64,000 nt of DNA from Flavihumibacter sp. UBA7668 (GTDB lineage: Bacteria; Bacteroidota; Bacteroidia; Chitinophagales; Chitinophagaceae). Each line of letters opens with the position of its first letter. The first letter of the stretch is position 1. Where the stretch lies: assembly GCF_002483205.1 (NCBI RefSeq), contig NZ_DLHM01000005.1:939804-1003803 (forward strand). Direction: 5' to 3'. Below the pieces are notes generated by a model. It saw only the letters and a program-made list of their open reading frames with translations, was not told the DNA's origin and made no database searches. Both the position numbers and the translations under genes were made by a program. Below, one piece after another: positions 27,801-35,763 of this stretch.

Positions 27801-27856
27801 GCGGATTTTATCCACGTACCAAATCAATGGCTATTGGTCTTACTGTTGGATTCTAA
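24812..27856 (+). CDS. SusC-family TonB-dependent outer-membrane transporter
   Basis: A 1014-residue SusC-type protein that imports glycans across the outer membrane using TonB energy. After a signal peptide (the true start may be the Met at residue 13, MRVLPLFCAAILSLP) comes a carboxypeptidase-D-like regulatory domain (about 56-130: ISGIVSNAVNSTPVAGASV), the TonB-box region with VVVVGYGTQKRKEITSAV, a plug domain with IQLRGVTSLTGTRNPLIVIDG and AAAIYGTRGNAGVILITTKKG, and a 22-strand barrel with the final aromatic-poor TVGF end. SusD follows after 3 bp and two GH92 mannosidases come next, so mannose-rich oligosaccharides are the likely cargo. Confidence 0.96.
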   Translation: MSKKITIAGGGSMRVLPLFCAAILSLPITGKADRGNKPNFNEPAGSVWENPAWFQQSISGIVSNAVNSTPVAGASVVIKGTTTGVTTDDEGRFTINAKPGDILVVSYLGFKTTEVRVGQTNNLTIQLRDDVQSLDQVVVVGYGTQKRKEITSAVTTVKSTNFNPGGSRSPMDLIQGKVAGLNITRTAGNNPNSGASIQLRGVTSLTGTRNPLIVIDGIPGGNLDLLQQDDIESFDVLKDGSAAAIYGTRGNAGVILITTKKGKSGAPRYDFSTYLQREYIDRKPDYMTAGDFRKLIDDGVVAESQDFGASTDLYEELIDKNNLSQYYNFSASGGTAQTNYRASLFFNEANGIAKQNGREQFGGRVNINQRGLDDRLSLSVNIAATMNKANLLGGGGGDFEQAIQRNPTAPIFNPDGTYFETQGFNNYNPLSRLAYRISERNQQTFSGDALLSLKLMKGLTASTFVSYVRDNYNDRYYRSRRDWDQRPNSDFQGMAYASKSNFLYWSKTLESTLNYTKQIGTKHTITALAGYSYQYETSESFSVNNNGFTTDGFLDWNLGAGSAIQNTTLPRPGMGSNKVDNTLIAFFGRVNYSFNDRYFLTGILRREGSSRFGANHKWGNFPAVSAGWVISEEDFMQDVNLINQLKLRVGYGVTGNQGIPNYQSIVTLGTGGVYPQNGVYYQTYGPVRNPNPNLRWEQKAEWNFGLDFAILNNRISGAIDVYNRTTKDLLYNYNAQQPSFVRDQIYTNVGSIRNSGVELQISAIPIQKRDFQWNVDFTGNTQKNKLTQLSNDVFKANWLEFYGLPSPGALGNAFRLEEGGAVGNFYGKRFAGFTEDGKWQFYKADGSKAPANQMNNDDLVVIGNGVPKLQLALNNRFSYKNFDLTIFFRGKFMYDILNTKDLYFGNKNWLPNNLLKSAITTHNELNDAPQYSDYYLEKGDFVKLDNLTLGYNFNFNTKHIRNMRLYVTGRNLATFTGYSGIDPELQDTGFETGVDGRGFYPRTKSMAIGLTVGF

Positions 27857-27859
27857 AAA

Positions 27860-29500
27860 ATGTATAGTATGAAAAAATTGAAGCTAAATAAATGGAGTTT
27901 GGTTGCAGTCATTGTACTTGCAACATCCATCAGTGGATGTACCAAACTGGATGAGACGCTCTACAGTGAGCTCAATAAAAATAACTTTTATAATAATAAA
28001 GTAGAAGTTATGCAGGCAGCCCTGCGTCCGTTTACGCATATGCAGGCCTGGCTGGCGCCAACCGGACAAAACGGATATTATTACCATGCTGAATTGTCCG
28101 CTGATCAGTTGGCCTGGCCGCAGAAAGGACGTCATGGATACGATGGTGGCGATCACTTTCGTCAGCATTATCATACCTGGACAGCCAATGAGCCCCGGAT
28201 GCGCAGTTCCTGGACATTAATCTGGACCGGTGTTGGAATGATCAATGCTGCTCTTACAGATTTGGAAGCACTGGATTATGCGAGTTTAGGTATCAGTACG
28301 GAAGAAATGAATGCAATTGTGGCAGAGCTTCGTGTGCTGCGTGCATATCATTATATGAAAATGATGGAACTGTGGGGAAATATTCCAATTGCGGTAAAAG
28401 TGGGAGAACCATTGAATCCGGCTACACAATCCAGAGCGGAAGTATTTGCTTTTGTTCAGGAAGAGCTGGAGACCTATGTGCCTCAATTGCTTCCATATTC
28501 CAACGCTATGGTAGGACGGGTATCAGCTGCAGCAGGAAACGCTATGCTGGCAGAACTTTATCTGAATGCTGAATATTTTACCGGAACCGCTATGTGGGAT
28601 CAAACCATTGCTGCATGCGATAAGATTATAAGCGGGCAATCAGGTGGCTTGAATGGTGGCCCTTCTTTAGCGACCAATCTGAATGAAACCTTCTCCAATA
28701 CCAATCAATTGGCAAAAGAGGCATTGTTCCAGTTTGCCTTTAGCCGTAAAGGAGGTTTCACGTTTGGATGGGGTGGCTTCTTCATGGGGTATGATAATAT
28801 CCGTGAAGTGTTGAAAGTTGGGTACGGTGGATGGAATGCATTTGTTGTAATCCCAACTGCTTATGATGCCTATGCAGAAAATGATCTCCGTAAAAAAGAA
28901 TGGTTCCTTTTTGGACCCCAGTACAAATATGGTACTACCGAGCAAATAAAAGGAACAGAAGAATACAATGGTCAGCCTTTTGCATATGTAAACAGCATTC
29001 GCAGAGAAAGTGAAGGTGATCTGACAAGTGAAGGAAGTATGGCAGAAGGTGAGGAGAACAGCGGTGCCCGTTTCCATAAATACAAAAGTGGAACACTGGA
29101 TGATCCAAACTACCAGGAGAACCATTATATTATCTATCGTCTGACAGAGATCTATTTTATTAAAGCTGAGGCTATCATGCGCAAGAATGGCGGAACAGCT
29201 ACGCAGGAAGCCGTTGATCTGATCAATGCCAGCAGACGCCGTGCATTTACAGAAGATGACTGGGCTGCTGCTCAATACACTACTGCTACATTGACCCTGG
29301 ATGAGTTATTGGCAGAAAAAGGTCGTGAATTCATTTTTGAAGGCAAACGTCGCGCTGACATTATCCGTTTCGGTCGTTTTACCAATGGAACCTGGTGGGA
29401 TCACCAACCTACCGGTGATGCCCGCAAAGAGATTTATGCGATTCCGGCAACACAGCTTGCCGCTAATCCAAACCTGGTGCAGAATCCGGGTTATGAATAA
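27860..29500 (+). CDS. SusD-family nutrient-binding outer-membrane lipoprotein
   Basis: A 546-residue RagB/SusD protein that acts as the lid and glycan-binding partner of SusC. The signal peptide ends in the lipobox SISGC (Cys near residue 27, counted from 27860; an ATG at 27869 gives an equally good start). The alpha-helical TPR-like core includes ELRVLRAYHYMKMMELWGNIPIAV and the C-terminal LLAEKGREFIFEGKRRADIIRFGRF block, both diagnostic. It lies 3 bp after SusC. A hairpin terminator at 29528-29560 separates it from GH92, which would allow higher SusCD than enzyme expression. Confidence 0.95.
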   Translation: MYSMKKLKLNKWSLVAVIVLATSISGCTKLDETLYSELNKNNFYNNKVEVMQAALRPFTHMQAWLAPTGQNGYYYHAELSADQLAWPQKGRHGYDGGDHFRQHYHTWTANEPRMRSSWTLIWTGVGMINAALTDLEALDYASLGISTEEMNAIVAELRVLRAYHYMKMMELWGNIPIAVKVGEPLNPATQSRAEVFAFVQEELETYVPQLLPYSNAMVGRVSAAAGNAMLAELYLNAEYFTGTAMWDQTIAACDKIISGQSGGLNGGPSLATNLNETFSNTNQLAKEALFQFAFSRKGGFTFGWGGFFMGYDNIREVLKVGYGGWNAFVVIPTAYDAYAENDLRKKEWFLFGPQYKYGTTEQIKGTEEYNGQPFAYVNSIRRESEGDLTSEGSMAEGEENSGARFHKYKSGTLDDPNYQENHYIIYRLTEIYFIKAEAIMRKNGGTATQEAVDLINASRRRAFTEDDWAAAQYTTATLTLDELLAEKGREFIFEGKRRADIIRFGRFTNGTWWDHQPTGDARKEIYAIPATQLAANPNLVQNPGYE

Positions 29501-29527
29501 ATATTGCAGTTAGATTTGGTCTATACA

Positions 29528-29560
29528 GGTTGTCGCCGGTTTCGGTGGCAACCTTTCTTT
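29528..29560 (+). terminator. Hairpin with T-run between SusD and GH92
   Basis: GGTTGTCGCC (29528-29537) pairs with GGTGGCAACC (29544-29553) over 10 bp, two of them G-U, with a 6-base loop, then TTTCTTT. It can end or attenuate transcription after SusD. TAGATTTG at 29511-29518 resembles a -7 box but has no matching -33 box. Confidence 0.65.
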
Positions 29561-29571
29561 AATTATAAGTT

Positions 29572-31860
29572 ATGATGCGTAGTTTTTTTCTTTGTTTGAC
29601 GGTTTTTATAGCACCTTTTGTATCTGCTCAGAAACAACGGCCGGCTATAGAGCCGGTAGATTATGTAAATACCCTGATGGGAACAGATTCAAAACCTTCC
29701 TTGTCCAACGGTAATACCTACCCGGCCATCGGTTTGCCCTGGGGAATGAATTTATGGACACCTCAAACCGGTGCCAATGGGAATGGCTGGCAATACACGT
29801 ATAGTGCCGATAAAATCCGGGGATTTAAGCAAACCCACCAGCCATCGCCCTGGATGAATGATTATGGTATGTTTTCGCTCATGCCTGTAACGGGAAAAGC
29901 CCGTTTTGATCAGGAAGAAAGAGCCAGCTGGTTTTCTCATAAGGCAGAAATAGCCAAACCTTACTATTATAGTGTTTACCTGGCTGATCATGATGTTACT
30001 ACTGAATTAACCACAACTGAACGTGCGGCTATGTTCCGCTTCAGTTTCCCCAAAACAGACAGCGCATTTGTGGTGCTGGATGCATTCGATAAAGAATCAT
30101 TTGTAGAAATCATTCCATCTAAAAAAAGAATTGTTGGCTATACAACCAAGTATAGTAGAGGTCCTATAAAGAATTTTAGAAATTATTTTATTGTTGAATT
30201 CGATCAACCCTTTACCACAATGGGAACCTGGGTTGAAAAAGAATTACAACAAAACAGACTGAGCCTGACCCATGATAAAAATAATGGCGCTCTTGTGAGC
30301 TTTTCTATTGGGAAGAGAAATGGACAGGTGCATGCAAAAGTCGCCTCTTCCTTTATCAGTATGGAGCAGGCCGAACAAAATTTGACTGAACTCGGTACAA
30401 GTTCATTTGATCAGCTGGTAGCTGCTGGCCGAAACAAATGGAATGAAGTGCTTGGAAAAATAAAAGTTGAAGGCGATGATATGGATCAGATCCGAACCTT
30501 TTATTCCTGTTTGTATCGCATGGTTTTTTTTCCAAATAAACTTTATGAAATTAATAAAGAGGGAAAAATTTTGCACTATAGTCCGTATACCGGAGAAGTT
30601 CAGCCTGGTTATATGTTTGCCGGCACCGGCTTCTGGGATACATTCCGTGCCCTGTATCCTTTTCTGAACCTGGTATACCCTACTATCAACAAGGAAATGC
30701 AGGAAGGATTGATCAATGATTATAAAGAAGGTGGTTTTCTTCCGGAGTGGAGCAGTCCGGGTTATGCCAATATCATGATTGGCAATAACTCGGCTTCTGT
30801 AGTAGCGGATGCTTATATCAAAGGTTTGCGCGGTTATGCAATTGATACGCTCTATCAGGCGCTTCTACACGGAGCGAATAATGAAGGCCCCATGGATGCA
30901 GTTGGAAGAAAAGGCGTGGAGTATTATAATCGCCTGGGATATGTCCCCTATGATGTGAAGATTCGGGAGAATGCTGCCCGTACACTTGAATATGCATATG
31001 ATGATTTCACTATTTACCAATTGGGAAAAGCATTGAACAGACCAAAAGAAGAAACCGAACTATATAGAAAACGCAGTCTTAATTATAAGAATCTGTTTGA
31101 TCCACAACATAAACTAATGCGGGGAAAAAATCAGGATGGTAGTTTTCAGACGCCGTTTAATCCTTTCAAATGGGGCGATGCCTTTACCGAAGGAAACAGC
31201 TGGCATTATTCCTGGAGCGTTTTTCATGATATAGCCGGATTAATGAAACTTATGGGTGGGCGCAACGATTTTAATACTATGCTGGATTCTGTATTTTCCA
31301 TGCCGCCGGTTTTCGATGAATCCTACTACCGGGGAGTAATACACGAAATAAGGGAGATGCAAATCATGAACATGGGTCAGTATGCCCATGGAAATCAGCC
31401 GATTCAGCATATGCTGTATCTCTATAACTATTCCGGACAACCATGGAAAAGTCAGGCAAGGGTTCGGGAGGCGATGGAGAAATTATATTTCGCCCGTCCT
31501 GATGGCTATTGCGGAGACGAAGACAATGGCCAAACCTCAGCATGGTATGTATTTTCTGCCATGGGATTTTATCCTGTTTGTCCGGGTACCGACCAGTATG
31601 TAATTGGCTCCCCGCTGTTTAAAAAAATGAGTATTCAACTGGAAAATGGAAAGCAGTTGCAAATTCAGGCGGCCTCCAATTCAAAGAAAAAAATCTATGT
31701 TGATGCCATAAAATTAAATGGAAAACCAGTGATGAAAAACTGGTTTAGTCATTTTGATTTGTTGCAGGGTGGACGGATTGATTTTACCATGAGTGAAATG
31801 CCAAATAAGTTGCGTGGTACTACCGATGCCGCTGTTCCTTTTTCTTTATCTAATGAATAA
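29572..31860 (+). CDS. GH92 alpha-mannosidase
   Basis: A 762-residue exported exo-alpha-mannosidase. The signal peptide is about 20 residues (MMRSFFLCLTVFIAPFVSAQ). The N-terminal beta-sandwich begins with PVDYVNTLMGTDSKPSLSNG, and the (alpha/alpha)6 catalytic domain has GTGFWDTFRALYPFL, FTEGNSWHYSW, HGNQPIQHMLYLYNYSGQPW and DEDNGQTSAWYVFSAMGFYPVCPG; the last block matches the GNDDxGQ region that carries catalytic acids and calcium ligands, with D-E-D-N-G-Q here. GH92 enzymes are calcium-dependent inverting mannosidases that trim N-glycans or yeast mannan. It lies 71 bp after SusD across a terminator, and 18 bp before a second GH92 gene. Confidence 0.95.
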   Translation: MMRSFFLCLTVFIAPFVSAQKQRPAIEPVDYVNTLMGTDSKPSLSNGNTYPAIGLPWGMNLWTPQTGANGNGWQYTYSADKIRGFKQTHQPSPWMNDYGMFSLMPVTGKARFDQEERASWFSHKAEIAKPYYYSVYLADHDVTTELTTTERAAMFRFSFPKTDSAFVVLDAFDKESFVEIIPSKKRIVGYTTKYSRGPIKNFRNYFIVEFDQPFTTMGTWVEKELQQNRLSLTHDKNNGALVSFSIGKRNGQVHAKVASSFISMEQAEQNLTELGTSSFDQLVAAGRNKWNEVLGKIKVEGDDMDQIRTFYSCLYRMVFFPNKLYEINKEGKILHYSPYTGEVQPGYMFAGTGFWDTFRALYPFLNLVYPTINKEMQEGLINDYKEGGFLPEWSSPGYANIMIGNNSASVVADAYIKGLRGYAIDTLYQALLHGANNEGPMDAVGRKGVEYYNRLGYVPYDVKIRENAARTLEYAYDDFTIYQLGKALNRPKEETELYRKRSLNYKNLFDPQHKLMRGKNQDGSFQTPFNPFKWGDAFTEGNSWHYSWSVFHDIAGLMKLMGGRNDFNTMLDSVFSMPPVFDESYYRGVIHEIREMQIMNMGQYAHGNQPIQHMLYLYNYSGQPWKSQARVREAMEKLYFARPDGYCGDEDNGQTSAWYVFSAMGFYPVCPGTDQYVIGSPLFKKMSIQLENGKQLQIQAASNSKKKIYVDAIKLNGKPVMKNWFSHFDLLQGGRIDFTMSEMPNKLRGTTDAAVPFSLSNE

Positions 31861-31878
31861 TTTTAAAAAATTTGATGG

Positions 31879-34869
31879 ATGATGCGCAGAATGCTGTTTA
31901 TTAGTAGTTTTTTGATGCTGGCATTGAATGGTTGGGCCCAAAGCAGAATAAAAGATTGGAAAGATCTGGATCAGGGAACAACAATTAGCAGGGATACTAT
32001 TCTTAAAGAAGGATTTTCACTGGTTTTTATAAATAAGGAGCCATATTTTGATACGTTAACCGGGAAACGGTTGGTAGAAACCTTTTTTACAGTATATCCG
32101 AAAGAAGTTAAAACCTACAATAGGGAATCGGCAAAACTGGTAGTGGTAATGATTGATCCCGCTTATTCCGGTGTTGCTGCAGCATCTTCCGGAATTATTA
32201 GAATCAATCCGGATTGGCTAAAACGGAATCCCGAGGATATAGATGTAATTACCCACGAAGCCATGCACCTTGTGCAGTCGTATCCGGGTGGTGCTGGTCC
32301 GGGTTGGATTACTGAAGGAATTGCTGATTATGTACGTCATCAGTTTGGTGTAAATAATGCAGCTGCTAATTGGAAACTAACACCTTTTAAAAAAGAGCAT
32401 CATTATACCAATGCCTATCGCATTACTGCCCGTTTTTTTCTCTGGATTGAACAGCAGTACAAAAAGGGATTAGTTAAGGAACTGGATGGTTTGATGCGTT
32501 CAAAAAAATATACTGCCAGTTTTTGGAAAGATAAAACCGGATTTACAGTTGATTCCCTTTGGGCGATGTATGATAGAAACCCTCTTGTAAAGGGATTGCC
32601 TGATGTTAGGACTCCACTTGCCTATGTTAATCCTATGATTGGCACCCAACGCATGGGACATGTTTTTCCTGGAGCAACAGTTCCATTTGGCATGGTACAG
32701 TTGAGTCCGGATACTGATACCATTCCTTATGCGGTGAATGGCAAATACAATCCCGATGTATATAAATACTGTGCAGGTTACCAATATGATGATAAAACTA
32801 TTGTTGGTTTCAGCCATACCCATTTCAGTGGTACCGGCCATTCTGATCTGGGAGATTTTCTGCTGATGCCAACAGTTGGTGAATTGAAGTTGAATCCGGG
32901 AACTGCCACCAATCCGGAATCGGGTTTTCGATCCCGTTTTTCGCATGCTACCGAGCAGGCAGAACCGAATTATTATAAAGTAAAACTGGATGATTATAAT
33001 ATCGAAGCTGAGCTTACTACAACGGAACGGGTAGGAATGCATCGCTATACTTTTCCGAAATCATCGGAAGCTCATATTATACTCGATCTAATGAGCGGTA
33101 TTTATAATTACGATGATAAAAATGTCTGGACATTTGTTCGGGTTGAAAATGATACACTCATTACCGGATATCGGCAAACACAGGGATGGGGAAGAACACG
33201 TCTGCTATATTTCGCGATGGCTTTTTCCAGACCTGTACAATCCTATGGAAGTAAAAATTTCGATACTGAAACCTATAAAGGATTCTGGCGGAAATTTGAC
33301 CAGACAAAAAACTTTCCTGAACTGGCTGGCAAAAAACTGCGGTTATATTTCAATTTTGATACGGAAAAACAGCAGGATGTGCAGGTGAAATTTGCCCTTT
33401 CTGCTGTGAGTGCGCAGGGAGCCGTTTTAAACCTTCAAACAGAAGCACCCGGCTGGGATTTTGATGCCATCAAAACAAGGGGGCAGGCAGCCTGGGAGCG
33501 GGAGTTGAATAAAATTGCGGTTACTGCTTTGGAAGAGGATAAAGTGAATTTCTATACTTCCATGTATCATGCCTTTATAAATCCCACAATATACATGGAT
33601 GTGGATGGCAAGTACCGCGGACTGGATCAGGCAATTCACCAGGCGGATGGATTTGTAAACTACACTACCTTTTCTTTGTGGGATACCTATAGGGCACTTC
33701 ATCCGCTTTATACGATTATCCAACCCAAACGGAATGCAGATGCTATTCGTTCCATGCTGGCACATTATGAGCAGAGCACATTGAAAATGTTACCCATCTG
33801 GTCCAATTCTGCCAATGAAAATTGGTGTATGACGGGCTATCATGCTGTTTCTGTGCTTGCAGATGCAGTAGTTAAAGAACTGCCGGGATTTGATCCAAAT
33901 GAAGCGTTGGAAGCAAGTGTTGCTACAGCCCGCAATCGAAAGTATGATGGACTTGATCTATACCTCGATAAAGGTTATATACCGGTCGATAAAAATGGAA
34001 CAGGTGTATCTACTACTCTTGAATATGCCTATGATGACTGGGCAATTGCTCAGATGGCTGCCAAACTTGGAAAATCAGAAATTGCCGCAGAATTTGGAAT
34101 GCGTGCAGAGAATTTCAGAAATGTATTTGATGCCAGTTCCGGTTTCATGCGTGCCCGTTTAAGTAATGGAAAATTCCGCGAGAGATTTGATCCTCTTAAT
34201 ACACATGGTGAAGGTTTTATTGAAGGTAATGCCTGGAATTTTTCCCTTTTTGTACCGCAGGATCCGGCTGCATTAGCCGGTTTGCTTGGGGGAACAAAAA
34301 AACTGAGCAAATATTTGGATACTTTGTTCAGTATGGAGTTGCCCGACAAATATTTCGCCGGTACAGAAGATATAAGTCGGGATGGGATCATTGGCGGATA
34401 TGTACATGGAAATGAGCCTGCACATCATGTGGCTTATCTCTATAACTGGACTGACCAGCCCTGGAAAACCCAATCAACTGTTCGGATGATTTTAAGGAAT
34501 CAGTACCATAATGGTCCGGATGGCCTGGGTGGCAATGATGATACAGGCCAGATGAGTGCCTGGTATATTTTCAGCGCCCTTGGTTTTTATCCGGTATCAC
34601 CTGGTGCTGCTGAATACCAGATTGGAAGCCCACTTGTTCAAAGAGCCAATCTTCGACTGGAGAATGGAAAAACCTTTTCTATTGAAGTGATAAACCAGGG
34701 AGAAAAAAATGTTTATATCAAAAAGGTCGAATTGAATGGAAAGCCGCTGAATCGCCTAATTATTACACATGGGGAAATTATGAGGGGCGGAAAACTGGTT
34801 TTTCATATGTCTTCCACTCCGGCAAAATACCGTCAAAAGACCCTGGTAATCGGTTCATATTCAGATTAG
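31879..34869 (+). CDS. Fusion: basic secretory protein peptidase domain plus GH92 alpha-mannosidase
   Basis: A 996-residue exported protein with two enzymatic domains. After a signal peptide (about 20 residues ending NGWAQ), residues 25-235 form a basic-secretory-protein (BSP) type metallopeptidase domain: INPDWLKRNPEDIDVITHEAMHLVQSY has a zinc HExxH-like HEAMH site and GPGWITEGIADYVRHQFG follows as in that family. Residues 248-990 are a complete GH92 mannosidase with YVNPMIGTQRMGHVFPGATVPFGM, EGNAWNFSLFVPQD, GNEPAHHVAYLYNW and GGNDDTGQMSAWYIFSALGFYPVSPG. Both are parts of families that normally stand alone. The pairing suggests attack on mannosylated proteins. The next gene belongs to a different unit. 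Confidence 0.93.
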   Translation: MMRRMLFISSFLMLALNGWAQSRIKDWKDLDQGTTISRDTILKEGFSLVFINKEPYFDTLTGKRLVETFFTVYPKEVKTYNRESAKLVVVMIDPAYSGVAAASSGIIRINPDWLKRNPEDIDVITHEAMHLVQSYPGGAGPGWITEGIADYVRHQFGVNNAAANWKLTPFKKEHHYTNAYRITARFFLWIEQQYKKGLVKELDGLMRSKKYTASFWKDKTGFTVDSLWAMYDRNPLVKGLPDVRTPLAYVNPMIGTQRMGHVFPGATVPFGMVQLSPDTDTIPYAVNGKYNPDVYKYCAGYQYDDKTIVGFSHTHFSGTGHSDLGDFLLMPTVGELKLNPGTATNPESGFRSRFSHATEQAEPNYYKVKLDDYNIEAELTTTERVGMHRYTFPKSSEAHIILDLMSGIYNYDDKNVWTFVRVENDTLITGYRQTQGWGRTRLLYFAMAFSRPVQSYGSKNFDTETYKGFWRKFDQTKNFPELAGKKLRLYFNFDTEKQQDVQVKFALSAVSAQGAVLNLQTEAPGWDFDAIKTRGQAAWERELNKIAVTALEEDKVNFYTSMYHAFINPTIYMDVDGKYRGLDQAIHQADGFVNYTTFSLWDTYRALHPLYTIIQPKRNADAIRSMLAHYEQSTLKMLPIWSNSANENWCMTGYHAVSVLADAVVKELPGFDPNEALEASVATARNRKYDGLDLYLDKGYIPVDKNGTGVSTTLEYAYDDWAIAQMAAKLGKSEIAAEFGMRAENFRNVFDASSGFMRARLSNGKFRERFDPLNTHGEGFIEGNAWNFSLFVPQDPAALAGLLGGTKKLSKYLDTLFSMELPDKYFAGTEDISRDGIIGGYVHGNEPAHHVAYLYNWTDQPWKTQSTVRMILRNQYHNGPDGLGGNDDTGQMSAWYIFSALGFYPVSPGAAEYQIGSPLVQRANLRLENGKTFSIEVINQGEKNVYIKKVELNGKPLNRLIITHGEIMRGGKLVFHMSSTPAKYRQKTLVIGSYSD

Positions 34870-34923
34870 TTTTACAAATGGAAGACTGGTCAGTTCATTT
34901 GTCATATATTTTTTTGCAAAAAA

Positions 34924-34974
34924 TTTGAATAACAAAAAAAAGTAGTAATATTGCAACTAAAATATAGTTGCAAT
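34924..34974 (+). promoter_or_regulatory. Candidate hicAB promoter with inverted-repeat operator
   Basis: TTTG (34924-34927), an 18-bp gap and TAATATTG (34946-34953, one mismatch to TAnnTTTG) form a possible promoter. ATTGCAACTA (34950-34959) and TAGTTGCAAT (34965-34974) form a perfect 10-bp inverted repeat with a 5-base spacer that overlaps the -7 box and start point. HicB proteins often repress their own operon, so this is a likely operator. The following T-run would also let it act as a weak terminator for the GH92 gene. Confidence 0.5.
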
Positions 34975-35040
34975 TTTTATTGTTTGTTTTGACATTGTAA
35001 TTGGCCAGGTTTTTTTTGTTGTAAATCTAAAGCCTTTAAA

Positions 35041-35313
35041 ATGTCAAAAAGAGATAAGTTGATAGATCGGTTTTTAACTAAACCAAAAGATTTTACCTGG
35101 GATGAATTGGTAAGATTATTGGCAGTTTTTGGCTATTCAGAATTGAAGTCAGGAAAAACAGGTGGTTCAAGACGAAGATTTGCAAATGCTGAAATGGAGA
35201 TGCTAAATTTTCATAAGCCACATCCCGGGAATATTGTAATGCAATATGTGTTGGAGCAATTAATAGATTTTCTTAACAGGCAAAAACAGTTAACACATGA
35301 ACGATTTACTTAA
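35041..35313 (+). CDS. hicA: HicA-type mRNA interferase toxin
   Basis: A 90-residue protein with the double-stranded-RNA-binding-like HicA fold: an N-terminal DFTWDELVRLLAVFGYSE helix, a strand with GGSRRRFAN, and MLNFHKPHPGNIVMQYVLEQLIDFL near the C-terminus. The histidines in FHKPHP occupy the region of the catalytic His. HicA toxins bind and cleave mRNA when free of HicB. The stop region overlaps the hicB start by 17 bp, the normal toxin-first order of this system. Confidence 0.92.
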   Translation: MSKRDKLIDRFLTKPKDFTWDELVRLLAVFGYSELKSGKTGGSRRRFANAEMEMLNFHKPHPGNIVMQYVLEQLIDFLNRQKQLTHERFT

Positions 35314-35668
35314 GTACAAAGATTATTTCGCTTCTGTGGAGTATCATGCAGAAGATGAAATTTTTTACGGAAAGGTGCTGGCAATTACAGATCTGGTGAG
35401 TTTTGAAGGTGCTTCTGTAAAAGAATTAAAGAAAGCATTCAAAGAGGCGGTTGAAGATTATCTGGAAGCTTGCCAACAGTTGGGAAAAGAGCCGGATAAA
35501 ACCTACAAAGGCAGTTTTAATGTGAGAATTCCTGCAGAACTTCACAAAGAAGCAGCTTTGTTTGCAGCAAACAAAAAAGTCTCCTTGAATGATTTTATCA
35601 AATCAGCCATTGATTTTGCGCTTTCCAATAAAGTTGCTCTTAATAAACGAATGGCAACCAATAGCTAG
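35297..35668 (+). CDS. hicB: HicB-type antitoxin
   Basis: A 123-residue antitoxin. The N-terminal partly degraded RNase-H-like domain reads YFASVEYHAEDEIFYGKVLAITDLVSFEGASVKELKKAFKEAVEDYL, which is typical HicB. The C-terminal ribbon-helix-helix DNA-binding domain is FNVRIPAELHKEAALFAANKKVSLNDFIKSAIDFAL. It neutralises HicA and probably represses the operon, using the inverted repeat at 34950-34974. It overlaps hicA by 17 bp. The pair separates the GH92 locus from a signalling locus and shows no sign of recent movement in the flanking bases. Confidence 0.92.
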   Translation: MNDLLKYKDYFASVEYHAEDEIFYGKVLAITDLVSFEGASVKELKKAFKEAVEDYLEACQQLGKEPDKTYKGSFNVRIPAELHKEAALFAANKKVSLNDFIKSAIDFALSNKVALNKRMATNS

Positions 35669-35763
35669 TTTGTTTGGTTCCCTTTCAACTGTTTATATCA
35701 GAAAAATTCAGATTGGTCGAAAAAAACTCTGAATTAAGGGGCATTATTTGGTATTTTGTAGGC

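Noticed and set aside
28667..29275. Minus-strand 202-residue open frame opposite SusD
   Set aside because: SusD in the other strand has full family motifs; the antisense frame is Cys/Phe/Ser-rich with no recognisable domain.
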